This document shows, in pieces, positions 51,286-59,500 of a stretch of DNA of 64,000 nt. The position numbers and the translations under genes were made by a program. The stretch comes from Vibrio sp. FE10 (lineage in GTDB: Bacteria > Pseudomonadota > Gammaproteobacteria > Enterobacterales > Vibrionaceae). The notes under the pieces were generated by a model. It did not search any database. It was given only the letters and a program-made list of their open reading frames with translations, and was not told where the DNA came from. The DNA lies in the NCBI RefSeq assembly GCF_030297155.1, contig NZ_AP028068.1, positions 1,798,001 through 1,862,000 on the forward strand, read 5' to 3'. The number at the start of each line of letters is the position of its first letter. The stretch's first letter is position 1.

Positions 51286-52863
51286 TTACGCTTTATCGAG
51301 TGTTATCAGTCCTTGTTTGCCGCCAATCTCAAACGGGATAGCCTTAAATCGAGATACTATCCCTTCGAATGCAGCACTTTGCGCCCTTATTTCTAGGCTA
51401 CGACCTGCTCCGTCTAGGTAAATCACACCGTGACGCTTGGTAAGTAACTCACTACTCCCATCTGCGTTGAATACCCATGACTCAAAACTGTTGCGGAATA
51501 TCTGCGCCGCTTCACGCCTACTCGTCTCATCGGACAAATGTAGTTTGCGAACAGCACTCAACTGAATCAATGGTGCGGCTTGTACACCCTTAGCACTTGC
51601 TAGAGCTATCTCAGCCTGTTCTAAGTGTTGCGTGTTCTCTGTGACCTCTAACTCAAGTCGACTTAGTGCAGAAAATGCGGCTTCGGATGGGAACTTTACA
51701 GCCATATCGGATGCGGTAGCTAAACGCCCTCTAACATCTTTTAGACTTAATGCGGCATCTTGTACTGCTGCGGTTAACCGTTGCGTCTCGTCTTGTTCTA
51801 CAGGTAGGTCACACAACACAGCGGCTAGGCTTTTAGCTACTGCGAACAAGTGACTTAGTTTGAACATCACATTCCCGCATTTATGCAAACGGCGATGTGA
51901 AGCACATTGCAAGTATTCGTAACGAACTCCCGCAGAACTCCGTGATGACGCATAGTGCATCGTCTCCGAACACTCGCCGCAGTGACAAAACCCTGTAAGT
52001 GGATTCGCAACCTTACCTACAGTTATTGATGCGCCTAGACTCTTAGATGACAATTGGTTTTTTGCCTTTAACCAATCCTCTCTAGTAACCACTACCGGGT
52101 AAACCTCGACCGCGTTCCCGTCGATGGTTTTGATACCTGTTACATTCTCATTTAATAGAACCTTGCGTACGGATGCGGATGACCACTTAGGAGAGCGACC
52201 GCTAAGTGTTGTTATCCCTTCATCGTTTAACTGCTTCGCTGTACTAGCCTGACCTAGACCGGAGAGATAAAGTTCGAATAGACGACGAACAGCATCGGCT
52301 TTATGGTTCAACTCGTAACCGCTAGGTGTAAAAGTAACCCATGATGCAGGGCGCGTAACTCTCGCGACTTCTCCATTCAGTAACCGGGTGTTCGCTGCTT
52401 TGATCGCATTTGTAGTTCGAACCGATTTAGCGTGACTCTCGCTCCATGCCCTTTCCTGCGTGACAAGGTAAGTAAGCATCGAGCCTAGGTCATTACGAGA
52501 CTCTTTAGTGAAGACCTTACCGTCCATCAGCGTGACGATATTAATATCAGCACCTAGAATATTCATCCAAGTAGTTAGTGCGTCACCAATCGCCTGTCGG
52601 CTTAAACGGTCGATGTTCTCTACTAACAAGTAACTACCTGCGGGTATTACACCGGAACTAATAGCAGACAGCACTCCGGCGAATGCACCCTGTGATATGT
52701 GATCGCCTTTAAAAGCTGAATAGCCCTCATCGGTTATGACATCTAGCAATCGCCCGTCATTGGCAGCACACCACCTGTCAGCTAATAACTGCTGCCTCTC
52801 AAGGGATGAACCTTTGGATTGCTTTGATGTGGAGTACCTTCGGTATAGGTAGCAGTTTTTCAT
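51286..52863 (-). CDS. Large serine recombinase (integrase)
   Basis: A 525-aa site-specific recombinase. The N-terminal resolvase domain starts YRRYSTSKQSKGSS, with the catalytic serine in R-x-S-T-S (around residue 11), and continues with LLVENIDRLSR and the GSMLTYLVTQERAWSE helix. The recombinase domain follows (about 180-280), then a zinc ribbon (FCHCGECSETM and LHKCGN) and a long coiled coil (about 355-420). The gene lies at the right end of the island and reads inwards, as usual for integrases of this type, so the attachment site should be just beyond its start. It should integrate and, with a helper factor, excise the island. Confidence 0.88.
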   Translation of the reverse strand: MKNCYLYRRYSTSKQSKGSSLERQQLLADRWCAANDGRLLDVITDEGYSAFKGDHISQGAFAGVLSAISSGVIPAGSYLLVENIDRLSRQAIGDALTTWMNILGADINIVTLMDGKVFTKESRNDLGSMLTYLVTQERAWSESHAKSVRTTNAIKAANTRLLNGEVARVTRPASWVTFTPSGYELNHKADAVRRLFELYLSGLGQASTAKQLNDEGITTLSGRSPKWSSASVRKVLLNENVTGIKTIDGNAVEVYPVVVTREDWLKAKNQLSSKSLGASITVGKVANPLTGFCHCGECSETMHYASSRSSAGVRYEYLQCASHRRLHKCGNVMFKLSHLFAVAKSLAAVLCDLPVEQDETQRLTAAVQDAALSLKDVRGRLATASDMAVKFPSEAAFSALSRLELEVTENTQHLEQAEIALASAKGVQAAPLIQLSAVRKLHLSDETSRREAAQIFRNSFESWVFNADGSSELLTKRHGVIYLDGAGRSLEIRAQSAAFEGIVSRFKAIPFEIGGKQGLITLDKA

Positions 52864-53065
52864 TATTTGTTCCTGTAAATTGGGGAGATGATTACGCCCT
52901 ACATTTTACATCACATGATAATTAATGCGATATTTGGGACGCGCAGAAAGACATGCTTTGCGATACAACTGGAGCGATAGTCTCGCTATTACTTCTCAAG
53001 CTTCAAGGGCGAGTCAGAGTTCATTGATACTAGCCTTTTATTCAGAACTTCAATACCAGATCTGA

Positions 53066-53104
53066 AATGCCACAGCACATCATGTATGTGCTGTGGCATT
53101 TTTG
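53066..53104. terminator. Strong hairpin at the island's right edge
   Basis: AATGCCACAGCACAT and ATGTGCTGTGGCATT form a perfect 15-bp stem with a five-base loop, followed on the plus strand by TTTGTTTTATC. It lies between the recombinase gene and the core zinc-ribbon gene. Confidence 0.8.
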
Positions 53105-53155
53105 TTTTATCGTGCGCTTTCATTTTATGGCTATCGTTTATTTCATAGCTATCGT

Positions 53156-53407
53156 TTACTTCATCGTCACTTTTCCACCGATGAACTTGTACGCTGGCGT
53201 GCCCCGAACCAAGGTATCTCGTGCGAATTCGATACCACACTCAGGGCATACGCATGGTTCTGTCGTGAAATCTTCGACGATACGTTCCTTAAAGCACTTT
53301 ACGAGCGCACCTTTGCCGCCTTTTCGATACTTGAAAAGTTGCGTCTTACATTTAGCGCAGAATATCTGAACCGTTTTGGTCGGTTGTTTCTTGTTAGGTT
53401 TAGCCAT
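53156..53407 (-). CDS. Small zinc-ribbon protein, 83 aa
   Basis: An 83-aa protein with two zinc-binding pairs: FCAKCKTQLF (Cys-x-x-Cys) and CVCPECGIEF (Cys-x-x-Cys). The N-terminus is lysine-rich. This spacing is typical of small zinc ribbons that bind nucleic acid or partner proteins. It is co-directional with the EamA-type transporter gene upstream, with only 12 bases between them. It is the first core gene to the right of the island. The overlapping plus-strand frames are shadows. Confidence 0.75.
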   Translation of the reverse strand: MAKPNKKQPTKTVQIFCAKCKTQLFKYRKGGKGALVKCFKERIVEDFTTEPCVCPECGIEFARDTLVRGTPAYKFIGGKVTMK

Positions 53408-53419
53408 AGTAGTTAGTGA

Positions 53420-54337
53420 TTAAGCTCTTTGTTTCTTAAGTTTAGGGGCGACAAGAACCAAGCTTATCCCAAGTAAAATGACAGTCGATGAGATAACAAA
53501 TTGAATGGTGACAGGTTCAGATAGCAACAAAACACCGCCAAGTGTCGCGATAACTGGAACAGAAAGCTGTGCAATCGATGCGACGACGGTATTCAGCTTT
53601 TTCACGACGTAATACCATAAGCTATAACCCACGCCAGAAGCCACTGAACCCGACAATGCCGCGTAAATCAAACCTTGCTCAGTGATGGATATTTGCGATG
53701 TCACGCTTGGAATAACCGTTAACAGGCTTAATAACATAAGGATCGCTAACGAGCTAAATCCAAAGTTGGCAGTCGTAGATTGCAACGCGTTTGTGGATTT
53801 CTTACCCGCCAATGTATAAATGCCCCACCCAATTCCAGCCAGAGCCATCAATATGATAGAGGTGATATCCGGCGAACTTGTCGATTCCGTCGGCATGAGT
53901 AAGTAAACGAGCCCAGAAACAGACAACAAACAACCACCCCATTCAAGCGATGACATTCTGTTGCCTGCGAATAGGTGTGCAGCAATCATGGTGAACTGAA
54001 CCGCAACAAACAGTACCAGAGCTCCAAGTCCTGCACCTAATGTTAGATAAGCAAACGAGAAGCCGAACATGTAAACGAGTAACGCCACTATGGCGGTTAA
54101 ATTAAACTGAGAACGAACCTTGGTGTACGTCGATGCTTTGTTGACCGCTTTATCTTGTTTGCGTTTGGCGCTTGAAGATAAGGTTAATAAAATCAACAGG
54201 GTGAGCGCACCCGATAAGATACGCACGATCGAGAAACTCAAAGGATCAATCGTTTGATCCATCAATGCCCAACGACACAATACAGAATTGGCAGCAAATG
54301 CCACCAGCGTAATGAATGTGATAATCACGGTTTGCAT
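53420..54337 (-). CDS. EamA-family DMT transporter
   Basis: A 305-aa inner-membrane protein with ten predicted TM helices in two EamA repeats (about 5-140 and 155-295). The second repeat has GIGWGIYTLAGKKS, and the C-terminus VTIQFVISSTVILLGISLVLV is typical. DMT-superfamily members export metabolites, amino acids or drugs; the substrate cannot be read from the sequence. It sits between a zinc-ribbon gene and an SgrR-type regulator on the same strand, which might control it. Confidence 0.85.
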   Translation of the reverse strand: MQTVIITFITLVAFAANSVLCRWALMDQTIDPLSFSIVRILSGALTLLILLTLSSSAKRKQDKAVNKASTYTKVRSQFNLTAIVALLVYMFGFSFAYLTLGAGLGALVLFVAVQFTMIAAHLFAGNRMSSLEWGGCLLSVSGLVYLLMPTESTSSPDITSIILMALAGIGWGIYTLAGKKSTNALQSTTANFGFSSLAILMLLSLLTVIPSVTSQISITEQGLIYAALSGSVASGVGYSLWYYVVKKLNTVVASIAQLSVPVIATLGGVLLLSEPVTIQFVISSTVILLGISLVLVAPKLKKQRA

Positions 54338-54367
54338 TGCGATATCCTAATTGAGTTATCTCTGGTT

Positions 54368-56062
54368 TCAGTCAACGTCAGGTTTAACCCAAACTTGGCT
54401 AAAGTCGAACCATCCGAGTGCATTACACTTAGCGTTTTGCAGCGTGCCGCATTGGTCTTTGTTTACGCCTAACCAGCAGTGAAACATCGGGATCAACTGA
54501 TTGCTTTGCACAAGTTGTTTACCGAGTTGTCTTGCTGGGAATTGCTCAAACTCGCCCGAGCGCCAACGATCAATCATGTGACACCATTGGTCGAAGTCTT
54601 CTGCTGGGCTAGATTCATCGAGAAAGCTGTAATCCATTAACCAACCGGCTAGCGCATCGTCTCTATTGTTGGCAATCCCCATTGGGTTTATCCAAATATC
54701 AACATTGTCTGCGTGTGGAGGATCGGTTTCGTAACCGAAAAGTTCAACATCAACGTTGTATTGCTTCAACACAGTGACGATGGCTTTAGCGAGTGTTGGA
54801 AACATTGGATGCTGACATTGATACACCAATCTCACGCTTGGTTTAGCGCTTGCTGGTGGACAAACGGGTGTTTTTAACTTGATGTCATACCAACCGGGTT
54901 TGATTCCGTAAGCATGCAGCACACCCAAATCGATAACCGTTTCTTTTGGAATATGCACAAACAGGTCTGAAGCGTTCAAAGCATTCGATAGAAACTCAGC
55001 CCAAGCAGAATCTTGTGCGATGCCCTTCTTTCTATTCAATAGTAAATATGTGCAGCCCGGATCAAGCTCTACCTCATCATCGCTATCACCACGGTCTGCC
55101 ATTATTGGCTTAGAAAGACTTGGGTAAACCATTGATGAATAAGCCTCATCGACCACCCAAACTTCAACGCGATCGATCAGCGGTCTAAAACCAAAGTATC
55201 CGTTGAAAGCCGTTAACACCAGTTGCTTCTCATCGTTCTTTTCAATGCGATAAGGGCCAGTACCAATTGGGCGAATATCGTAGTCTTCACCACGTAAAAT
55301 CATCGGCAAGGTCACCTTAGCAACCGATTCAGTGAGTGCGAGTGGGAAGTACTTATCTGGGCGCGTTAGAAAGACATCAACCACGCAATTGGCCGGTGAT
55401 GATACATCTTTAATATGAGAGAACATATTGAGCGGCTCGAGCAAAAGAAGCGTATCCACAACGTGACTTGTCAAGAGCGGCTCTCCGTTATGAAAACGAA
55501 CCCCCGGTCTTAAGAAGAATCGCCATTGATGGTCATTAATCTTTTGCCATGAATGCGCGAGATCAGGCTGTAGCTGATCGTTCTCATCGAGGCGCGTTAA
55601 CCCACTGAACACCTGACATGTGATGTGTTGTTCAGAGCGTCGCATCGATTTAGTTGGGTTAAGCATGGAAAGTGGACGGTAGTAAGGCAAACGAATAACT
55701 TGCTCGCCTTCTTGATACTGTACGCCCAAATAATTTTGAATAACTTGAGTAAGCTTGGCTGCATTGTGGTCAAGTACCGACAGTGCTTGCCCAATTTTAC
55801 CTTCTTCTAAGTAGCGGCGTGCTAGGTTTTCGCTTACATCACAACGGTTCTGCTTAAAGATAAGTTGAGACAACTTGCCTCGACCCGCTGCAGGTAACCA
55901 CTCTACCCAACCCTCTTCTTCGAGTTTGTTAAGCACCATTCTGGCATTACGACGGGTACAACAGAGCACATCTGTTATGTCATCGAGCTGAACATCAGAA
56001 TCTTTACCATCGAAGAATTCAAACAGGGTTTCAAATTGAACGCGAAGTCTTGGGCTACTCAT
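54368..56062 (-). CDS. sgrR: SgrR-family transcriptional regulator
   Basis: A 564-aa regulator with an N-terminal winged helix (about 5-60, LDDITDVLCCTRRNARMVLNKLEEEGWVEW) and a long C-terminal domain like periplasmic solute-binding proteins of the peptide/nickel family (about 110-550: RPLSMLNPTKSMRRSEQH, PDLAHSWQ, GTGPYRIEKND). In E. coli SgrR senses sugar-phosphate stress and activates the small RNA SgrS. Here the downstream gene is an EamA transporter, so export regulation is likely. Family assignment is firm; the exact ligand and target are not. Confidence 0.85.
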   Translation of the reverse strand: MSSPRLRVQFETLFEFFDGKDSDVQLDDITDVLCCTRRNARMVLNKLEEEGWVEWLPAAGRGKLSQLIFKQNRCDVSENLARRYLEEGKIGQALSVLDHNAAKLTQVIQNYLGVQYQEGEQVIRLPYYRPLSMLNPTKSMRRSEQHITCQVFSGLTRLDENDQLQPDLAHSWQKINDHQWRFFLRPGVRFHNGEPLLTSHVVDTLLLLEPLNMFSHIKDVSSPANCVVDVFLTRPDKYFPLALTESVAKVTLPMILRGEDYDIRPIGTGPYRIEKNDEKQLVLTAFNGYFGFRPLIDRVEVWVVDEAYSSMVYPSLSKPIMADRGDSDDEVELDPGCTYLLLNRKKGIAQDSAWAEFLSNALNASDLFVHIPKETVIDLGVLHAYGIKPGWYDIKLKTPVCPPASAKPSVRLVYQCQHPMFPTLAKAIVTVLKQYNVDVELFGYETDPPHADNVDIWINPMGIANNRDDALAGWLMDYSFLDESSPAEDFDQWCHMIDRWRSGEFEQFPARQLGKQLVQSNQLIPMFHCWLGVNKDQCGTLQNAKCNALGWFDFSQVWVKPDVD

Positions 56063-56225
56063 AAAGAGGAAAACTTATTCAAAGGATATTGAATTCAGTT
56101 TCCCTATTTTACGAGTCAAAATCAATCGAACTTATGAATTTTTAAGAAGAGATTATGGATATGAGTCGGTTTAGCAGCCATAATAGGAAGCGAAAGGCTT
56201 GAATAAACGCTGTTATAGTCAGTAA

Positions 56226-56459
56226 TTACATCACATCGCAGCCGATTTCATTGGCGATGTCGCGGAGCTGTTGTTCATCGTCTAATTTAATCGACCATTT
56301 GCACTCAGAACCGTTGGCCGAAATAACGTTTGCCCCTTTTCCAATCAGTTGAATCGCATCAACTTGTGCTTGCAGTGTGACTCTATGCTCACCATCCAAA
56401 CGAACGACCAACTCATGCGCCGTTGCAATGACTTTTCCACTTTTAAACGTTATGACCAT
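56226..56459 (-). CDS. DUF3389-like protein, 77 aa
   Basis: A 77-aa soluble protein starting at ATG 56459 that resembles the DUF3389 family of Vibrio: VITFKSGKVIATAHELVVRL, then VDAIQLIGKGANVISANGSE and CKWSIKLDDEQQLRDIANEIG. It is a compact beta-rich fold of unknown function. It stands alone between the SgrR-type and MenI-type genes. Confidence 0.6.
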   Translation of the reverse strand: MVITFKSGKVIATAHELVVRLDGEHRVTLQAQVDAIQLIGKGANVISANGSECKWSIKLDDEQQLRDIANEIGCDVM

Positions 56460-56546
56460 GGATTTCTCTAACTAAATAAACAGTTTGTATATGAGGTTAA
56501 TAAACTGAGGGTGGATTGGTTCCAGCCCCCAGCCTTTGTTATCGAC

Positions 56547-56972
56547 TTAGCGTTTGTGCTTCTTCACTGCAATGGTTAAACGGCTTGTACATACCAAGCG
56601 TTGACGCTCATCAGTGATGTTTATCTGCCATACTTGGGTAGACACACCAAGGTGAATAGGCTCGGCAGTGCCGATAACGAGCCCTTCACGCATCGAACGA
56701 ACGTGGTTAGCATTAATGTCTAACCCAACGCAATAGTAACCATCAGGAACGCAGAAGTTTGCCGCGAGTGAACCCAGCGTTTCGGCTAAAACTACCGATG
56801 CGCCGCCGTGAAGCATGCCCAGTGGTTGGTGCGTGAAATGACAAACCGGCATGGTTGCCACCAAGGAGTTATCGTTAACCTCGGTGTAAACAATGTTGAG
56901 GTGCTCAATTAAGGTATTTTTTGAGGTCGCGTTGAAGGTATCTAGGTCAACGGGCTTTTTCCAAATACTCAT
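56547..56972 (-). CDS. menI: Hotdog thioesterase of the MenI/YdiI type
   Basis: A 141-aa thioesterase of the PaaI/YdiI family, which hydrolyses 1,4-dihydroxy-2-naphthoyl-CoA in vitamin K2 synthesis and other acyl-CoAs. Key segments are THQPLGMLHGGASVVLAETLGS (with His, Gln and the catalytic Glu of the hotdog active site) and VGLDINANHVRSMREGLV. The N-terminus IWKKPVDLDTFNATS and the length match E. coli YdiI closely. It is divergent from the M48 peptidase gene. Confidence 0.82.
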   Translation of the reverse strand: MSIWKKPVDLDTFNATSKNTLIEHLNIVYTEVNDNSLVATMPVCHFTHQPLGMLHGGASVVLAETLGSLAANFCVPDGYYCVGLDINANHVRSMREGLVIGTAEPIHLGVSTQVWQINITDERQRLVCTSRLTIAVKKHKR

Positions 56973-57038
56973 GTGGGTTCCTTAATTATTGACTTTGTTA
57001 GTGCGTGAGCTGCTTTAGTAAAGCTAATGGTATCCTTG

Positions 57039-57091
57039 AAGATAACTATGTTCTTAAAGAAAGCTATGTTCTTAAAGACAATAGTTATCTT
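57039..57091. repeat. Inverted repeat enclosing a tandem 15-bp repeat
   Basis: AAGATAACTAT at 57039-57049 and ATAGTTATCTT at 57081-57091 are perfect reverse complements. Between and partly overlapping them CTATGTTCTTAAAGA occurs twice (57046-57060 and 57064-57078). It lies between the divergent menI and M48 genes. Confidence 0.7.
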
Positions 57092-57158
57092 ACAGCTATT
57101 AGTTATTACGCAAGTTGATGTTAACATGCATAAAAACCGAATACACAGAGGATATTGT

Positions 57159-57947
57159 ATGACGTCATGGACGAAGTTTGCCTCGCTTCTCACTCTTGCA
57201 GGCCTAACCGCGTGTAGCGCTTCCCCGACAGGAAGAAACCAATTGCTGCTTTTTTCAGATCAAGATATGTCTCAGCTTGGAGCACAGTCTTTTGAACAAA
57301 TGAAGAAAGAGCAGCCAATCAGTAAAGATGCAAAAACCAACGCTTATGTTCAGTGTGTAGCGAACAGTATTACTCAACACATTCCTAAGCAAGGCTTTAG
57401 TGAATGGGAAGTCGTTGTTTTTGATAGCGACCAAGTCAACGCGTTCGCCCTGCCTGGCGGAAAAATTGGCGTTTACACGGGTTTGCTTAATGTCGCGGTT
57501 AACCAAGACCAATTGGCGACGGTTATCGGACACGAAGTGGCGCACGTTCTCGCTGACCACAGTAATGAGCGTCTATCTCAGTCTCAAATCGCTAATACTG
57601 GTCTATCTATTACTAGCGTCGCGTTAGGCGCATCAGAATACAAACAGTATCAGGGTATGACGATGGCTGCGTTAGGCTTAGGTGTTCAATACGGTGTTGT
57701 TCTACCTTATGGCCGAACTCAAGAGTCTGAAGCTGATATTGTAGGCTTAGAGTACATGGCTCAAGCTGGGTTCGATCCAAAACAAAGTGTCGATTTATGG
57801 CAAAACATGGCGAAAGCATCAGGTGGGAACCAACCTCCCGAATTACTTTCTACGCACCCTTCCCACAATACGCGTATTAAAGATCTGCAAGCGAAAATAA
57901 AAACGTTACCTCAATCCGCAACATCAAGGCCAGATTGCAAAGCGTAA
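57159..57947 (+). CDS. M48-family metallopeptidase lipoprotein
   Basis: A 262-aa zinc metallopeptidase anchored as a lipoprotein: the lipobox is LTAC in LTLAGLTACSAS. The zinc site is HEVAH (residues 125-129) in VIGHEVAHVLADH, and the third ligand is the glutamate in ESEADIVGLEYMAQAG. Related outer-membrane M48 proteases such as YcaL and LoiP of E. coli degrade misassembled outer-membrane proteins. The frame extends far upstream to 57027, but ATG 57159 starts the signal sequence and has AGAGGAT upstream. Confidence 0.85.
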   Translation: MTSWTKFASLLTLAGLTACSASPTGRNQLLLFSDQDMSQLGAQSFEQMKKEQPISKDAKTNAYVQCVANSITQHIPKQGFSEWEVVVFDSDQVNAFALPGGKIGVYTGLLNVAVNQDQLATVIGHEVAHVLADHSNERLSQSQIANTGLSITSVALGASEYKQYQGMTMAALGLGVQYGVVLPYGRTQESEADIVGLEYMAQAGFDPKQSVDLWQNMAKASGGNQPPELLSTHPSHNTRIKDLQAKIKTLPQSATSRPDCKA

Positions 57948-57981
57948 CCTGATGTTCGATTAAATTTAGAGCCTCAAATAC

Positions 57982-58016
57982 AAAAACGCCCTATCCATAT
58001 TGGTTAGGGCGTTTTT
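57982..58016. terminator. Bidirectional terminator between M48 and M50 genes
   Basis: AAAAACGCCCTA and TAGGGCGTTTTT form a perfect 12-bp stem. It serves the two convergent peptidase genes. Confidence 0.85.
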
Positions 58017-58061
58017 AGTGAATCAAGCTAACGAGTTATTCGAATCACGTTGACTGACCGA

Positions 58062-59144
58062 TTAAGTGCCTAGAATTTGTAGCGGTAGGCTTAAAAGCTG
58101 ATCTCCAGTAGAGGCAAAGTACCAGATAACGCCGATTAAACTGCTCACTAAACCCACGTACCAAAGGAATGATACGACTTGCCCGTATTTGTCTAATGGC
58201 AATAGATGACTATGGTGTCGTCCTTTCCATTCGAACAGAATTTCCACACTGCCCATGATCAATAAGAAACCAAACAAGGTTAAGTTCAACTGGTAACTCA
58301 ATACTACGCCAGCAACCGCTGCTGCCACACAAAGCACAATGCCAAGCACGCTGTTCATCGAAAAGCTGATGCTTTTCAGCACATGGCCGCCATCCAGAGG
58401 CAAAATCGGCAGTAGATTGAACAGGTTTAACAAGGCGTTAAATACCGCAAGCCCAGCAAAGAACATCTCGCCAGTCGCCCAGTACAACACCATAAATATC
58501 AACGACAATATCAAGCCAAACAGTGGTCCCATGATCGAGATAACCACATCTTGCCATCGTGTATTAATCTTTTCGTCTGAAAGCGCTAATCCGCCAAGGA
58601 ACGGGATTAAATAGATGCCTTTGGTCTTCATGCCAAAGTACTTCATTGCTCTGATATGACCGTATTCATGGAACATAAGGCAAGCGATCAAGGCCAAAGC
58701 GAACTGAATTGAAAAGAGCCATGAATAAGCCGCTAGACTCGCAGAAGCAAGTACCACTTTAATCAACTTAGCACTCTTCAGCGCTTTCATTCCCAGCGAC
58801 ACTAAACCAATCAAACTAAAACGTTTCTCAGGCTTAGGTGCTACAACGGGAGTTTGTTGCTCGATATCTTTAGTATTGCGATTACCTTCGGTGATGGTTT
58901 GGCCATTAACGGACGCTTTGTACGTCATCTCAAATGGTTGCCATTGAACCAACGCCTCAACGTGACACTGCAACGTTTCTTCGCCAGATCGGAGCGTAAA
59001 AGTATGCGTTCTCGCATCATCTTGATCTGTAGTTGCATCCAACTGAGACACCAACGTGTTATCCCAAAATAACTGTTGCCACCCTGCCATTGACCCCTCT
59101 AAACGAAGCGGTTTACCAAGAAACTCTATCGCGAGTAATTCCAA
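58062..59144 (-). CDS. M50-type site-2 intramembrane metalloprotease
   Basis: A 360-aa integral membrane protease. After a ~110-residue soluble N-terminal domain, TM helices follow. The zinc motif is HEYGH (His159, Glu160, His163) in CLMFHEYGHIRAMKYFG, and the third ligand is in LPLDGGHVLKS. The C-terminal part has further TM helices. Site-2 proteases cleave membrane-bound anti-sigma factors or signal peptides; the target here is unknown. It is convergent with the M48 gene and shares its terminator. Confidence 0.82.
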   Translation of the reverse strand: MELLAIEFLGKPLRLEGSMAGWQQLFWDNTLVSQLDATTDQDDARTHTFTLRSGEETLQCHVEALVQWQPFEMTYKASVNGQTITEGNRNTKDIEQQTPVVAPKPEKRFSLIGLVSLGMKALKSAKLIKVVLASASLAAYSWLFSIQFALALIACLMFHEYGHIRAMKYFGMKTKGIYLIPFLGGLALSDEKINTRWQDVVISIMGPLFGLILSLIFMVLYWATGEMFFAGLAVFNALLNLFNLLPILPLDGGHVLKSISFSMNSVLGIVLCVAAAVAGVVLSYQLNLTLFGFLLIMGSVEILFEWKGRHHSHLLPLDKYGQVVSFLWYVGLVSSLIGVIWYFASTGDQLLSLPLQILGT

Positions 59145-59500
59145 ACTAAATTTCCAATTTAATGACTTTCTAAATGAACCAACATTATGCCGATTTAGCG
59201 ATTAGCGGTAAACATAAACAAAGTTGTTACATATTGAGCAATTGAACACTATTTGTACCAATAGCCAATATAAACATTCTGGTCACACCTCCAACCACAT
59301 ATAAATCATTGATTGTAATTATATTATTAGTGTTAGAGTGCCGCTCCTTAAAAACATTACTTCACAAAATGATAACTCATTCTTTGACTTTATATGAAAT
59401 TTGAATTTAACATACCGTTTACATTAGAGCTTAAACACCAACAATGCTCAGTGTGTTTTCAACAATAAGAATGAGATTTGATGCCCTAGGAGGGTCAAGG
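59145..59500 (+). other. Regulatory region upstream of fadL-volA, 356 bp
   Basis: No gene is seen. It is AT-rich and contains a FadR-like half-conserved site at 59279-59290. A 43-bp open frame before ATG 59501 is only the upstream part of the fadL frame. Confidence 0.5.
59279..59290 (+). promoter_or_regulatory. FadR-like operator upstream of fadL
   Basis: CTGGTCACACCT matches the FadR core CTGGTCCGACCT at 10 of 12 positions. FadR represses fadL in enterobacteria and senses acyl-CoA. The site is about 210 bp upstream of the start, so its exact relation to the promoter is open. Confidence 0.4.

Larger units (their letters stand above)
36400..53060. mobile_element. Mobile island, satellite-like, with serine recombinase and own replication genes
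   Basis: Limits are approximate. Between the core DUF2238 gene and the core zinc-ribbon gene lie about 16.5 kb with no core genes. They hold a large serine recombinase at the right end, a primase-helicase with a coupled small DNA-binding-like gene, scaffold-like and terminase-small-subunit-like genes, short exported proteins and a nuclease-STAND defence gene. No capsid, portal, large terminase or tail gene is seen, which fits a phage satellite rather than a prophage. Serine recombinases leave only a tiny common core, and I did not find long flanking repeats, so the exact ends stay open: left end between 36360 and 37470, right end between 52864 and 53065. Confidence 0.75.

Noticed and set aside
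36360..53065. Long direct repeats as island ends
   Set aside because: I compared both flanks by eye and found no repeat of useful length; serine recombinases need only a two-base core, so absence is not decisive.
53130..53164. Two copies of GCTATCGTTTAYTTCAT
   Set aside because: Short 18-bp-period tandem without context; likely simple slippage.
52989..53240. 83-aa minus-strand frame near the island edge
   Set aside because: Runs through the strong hairpin at 53066-53104 and a short tandem repeat, and overlaps the zinc-ribbon gene.
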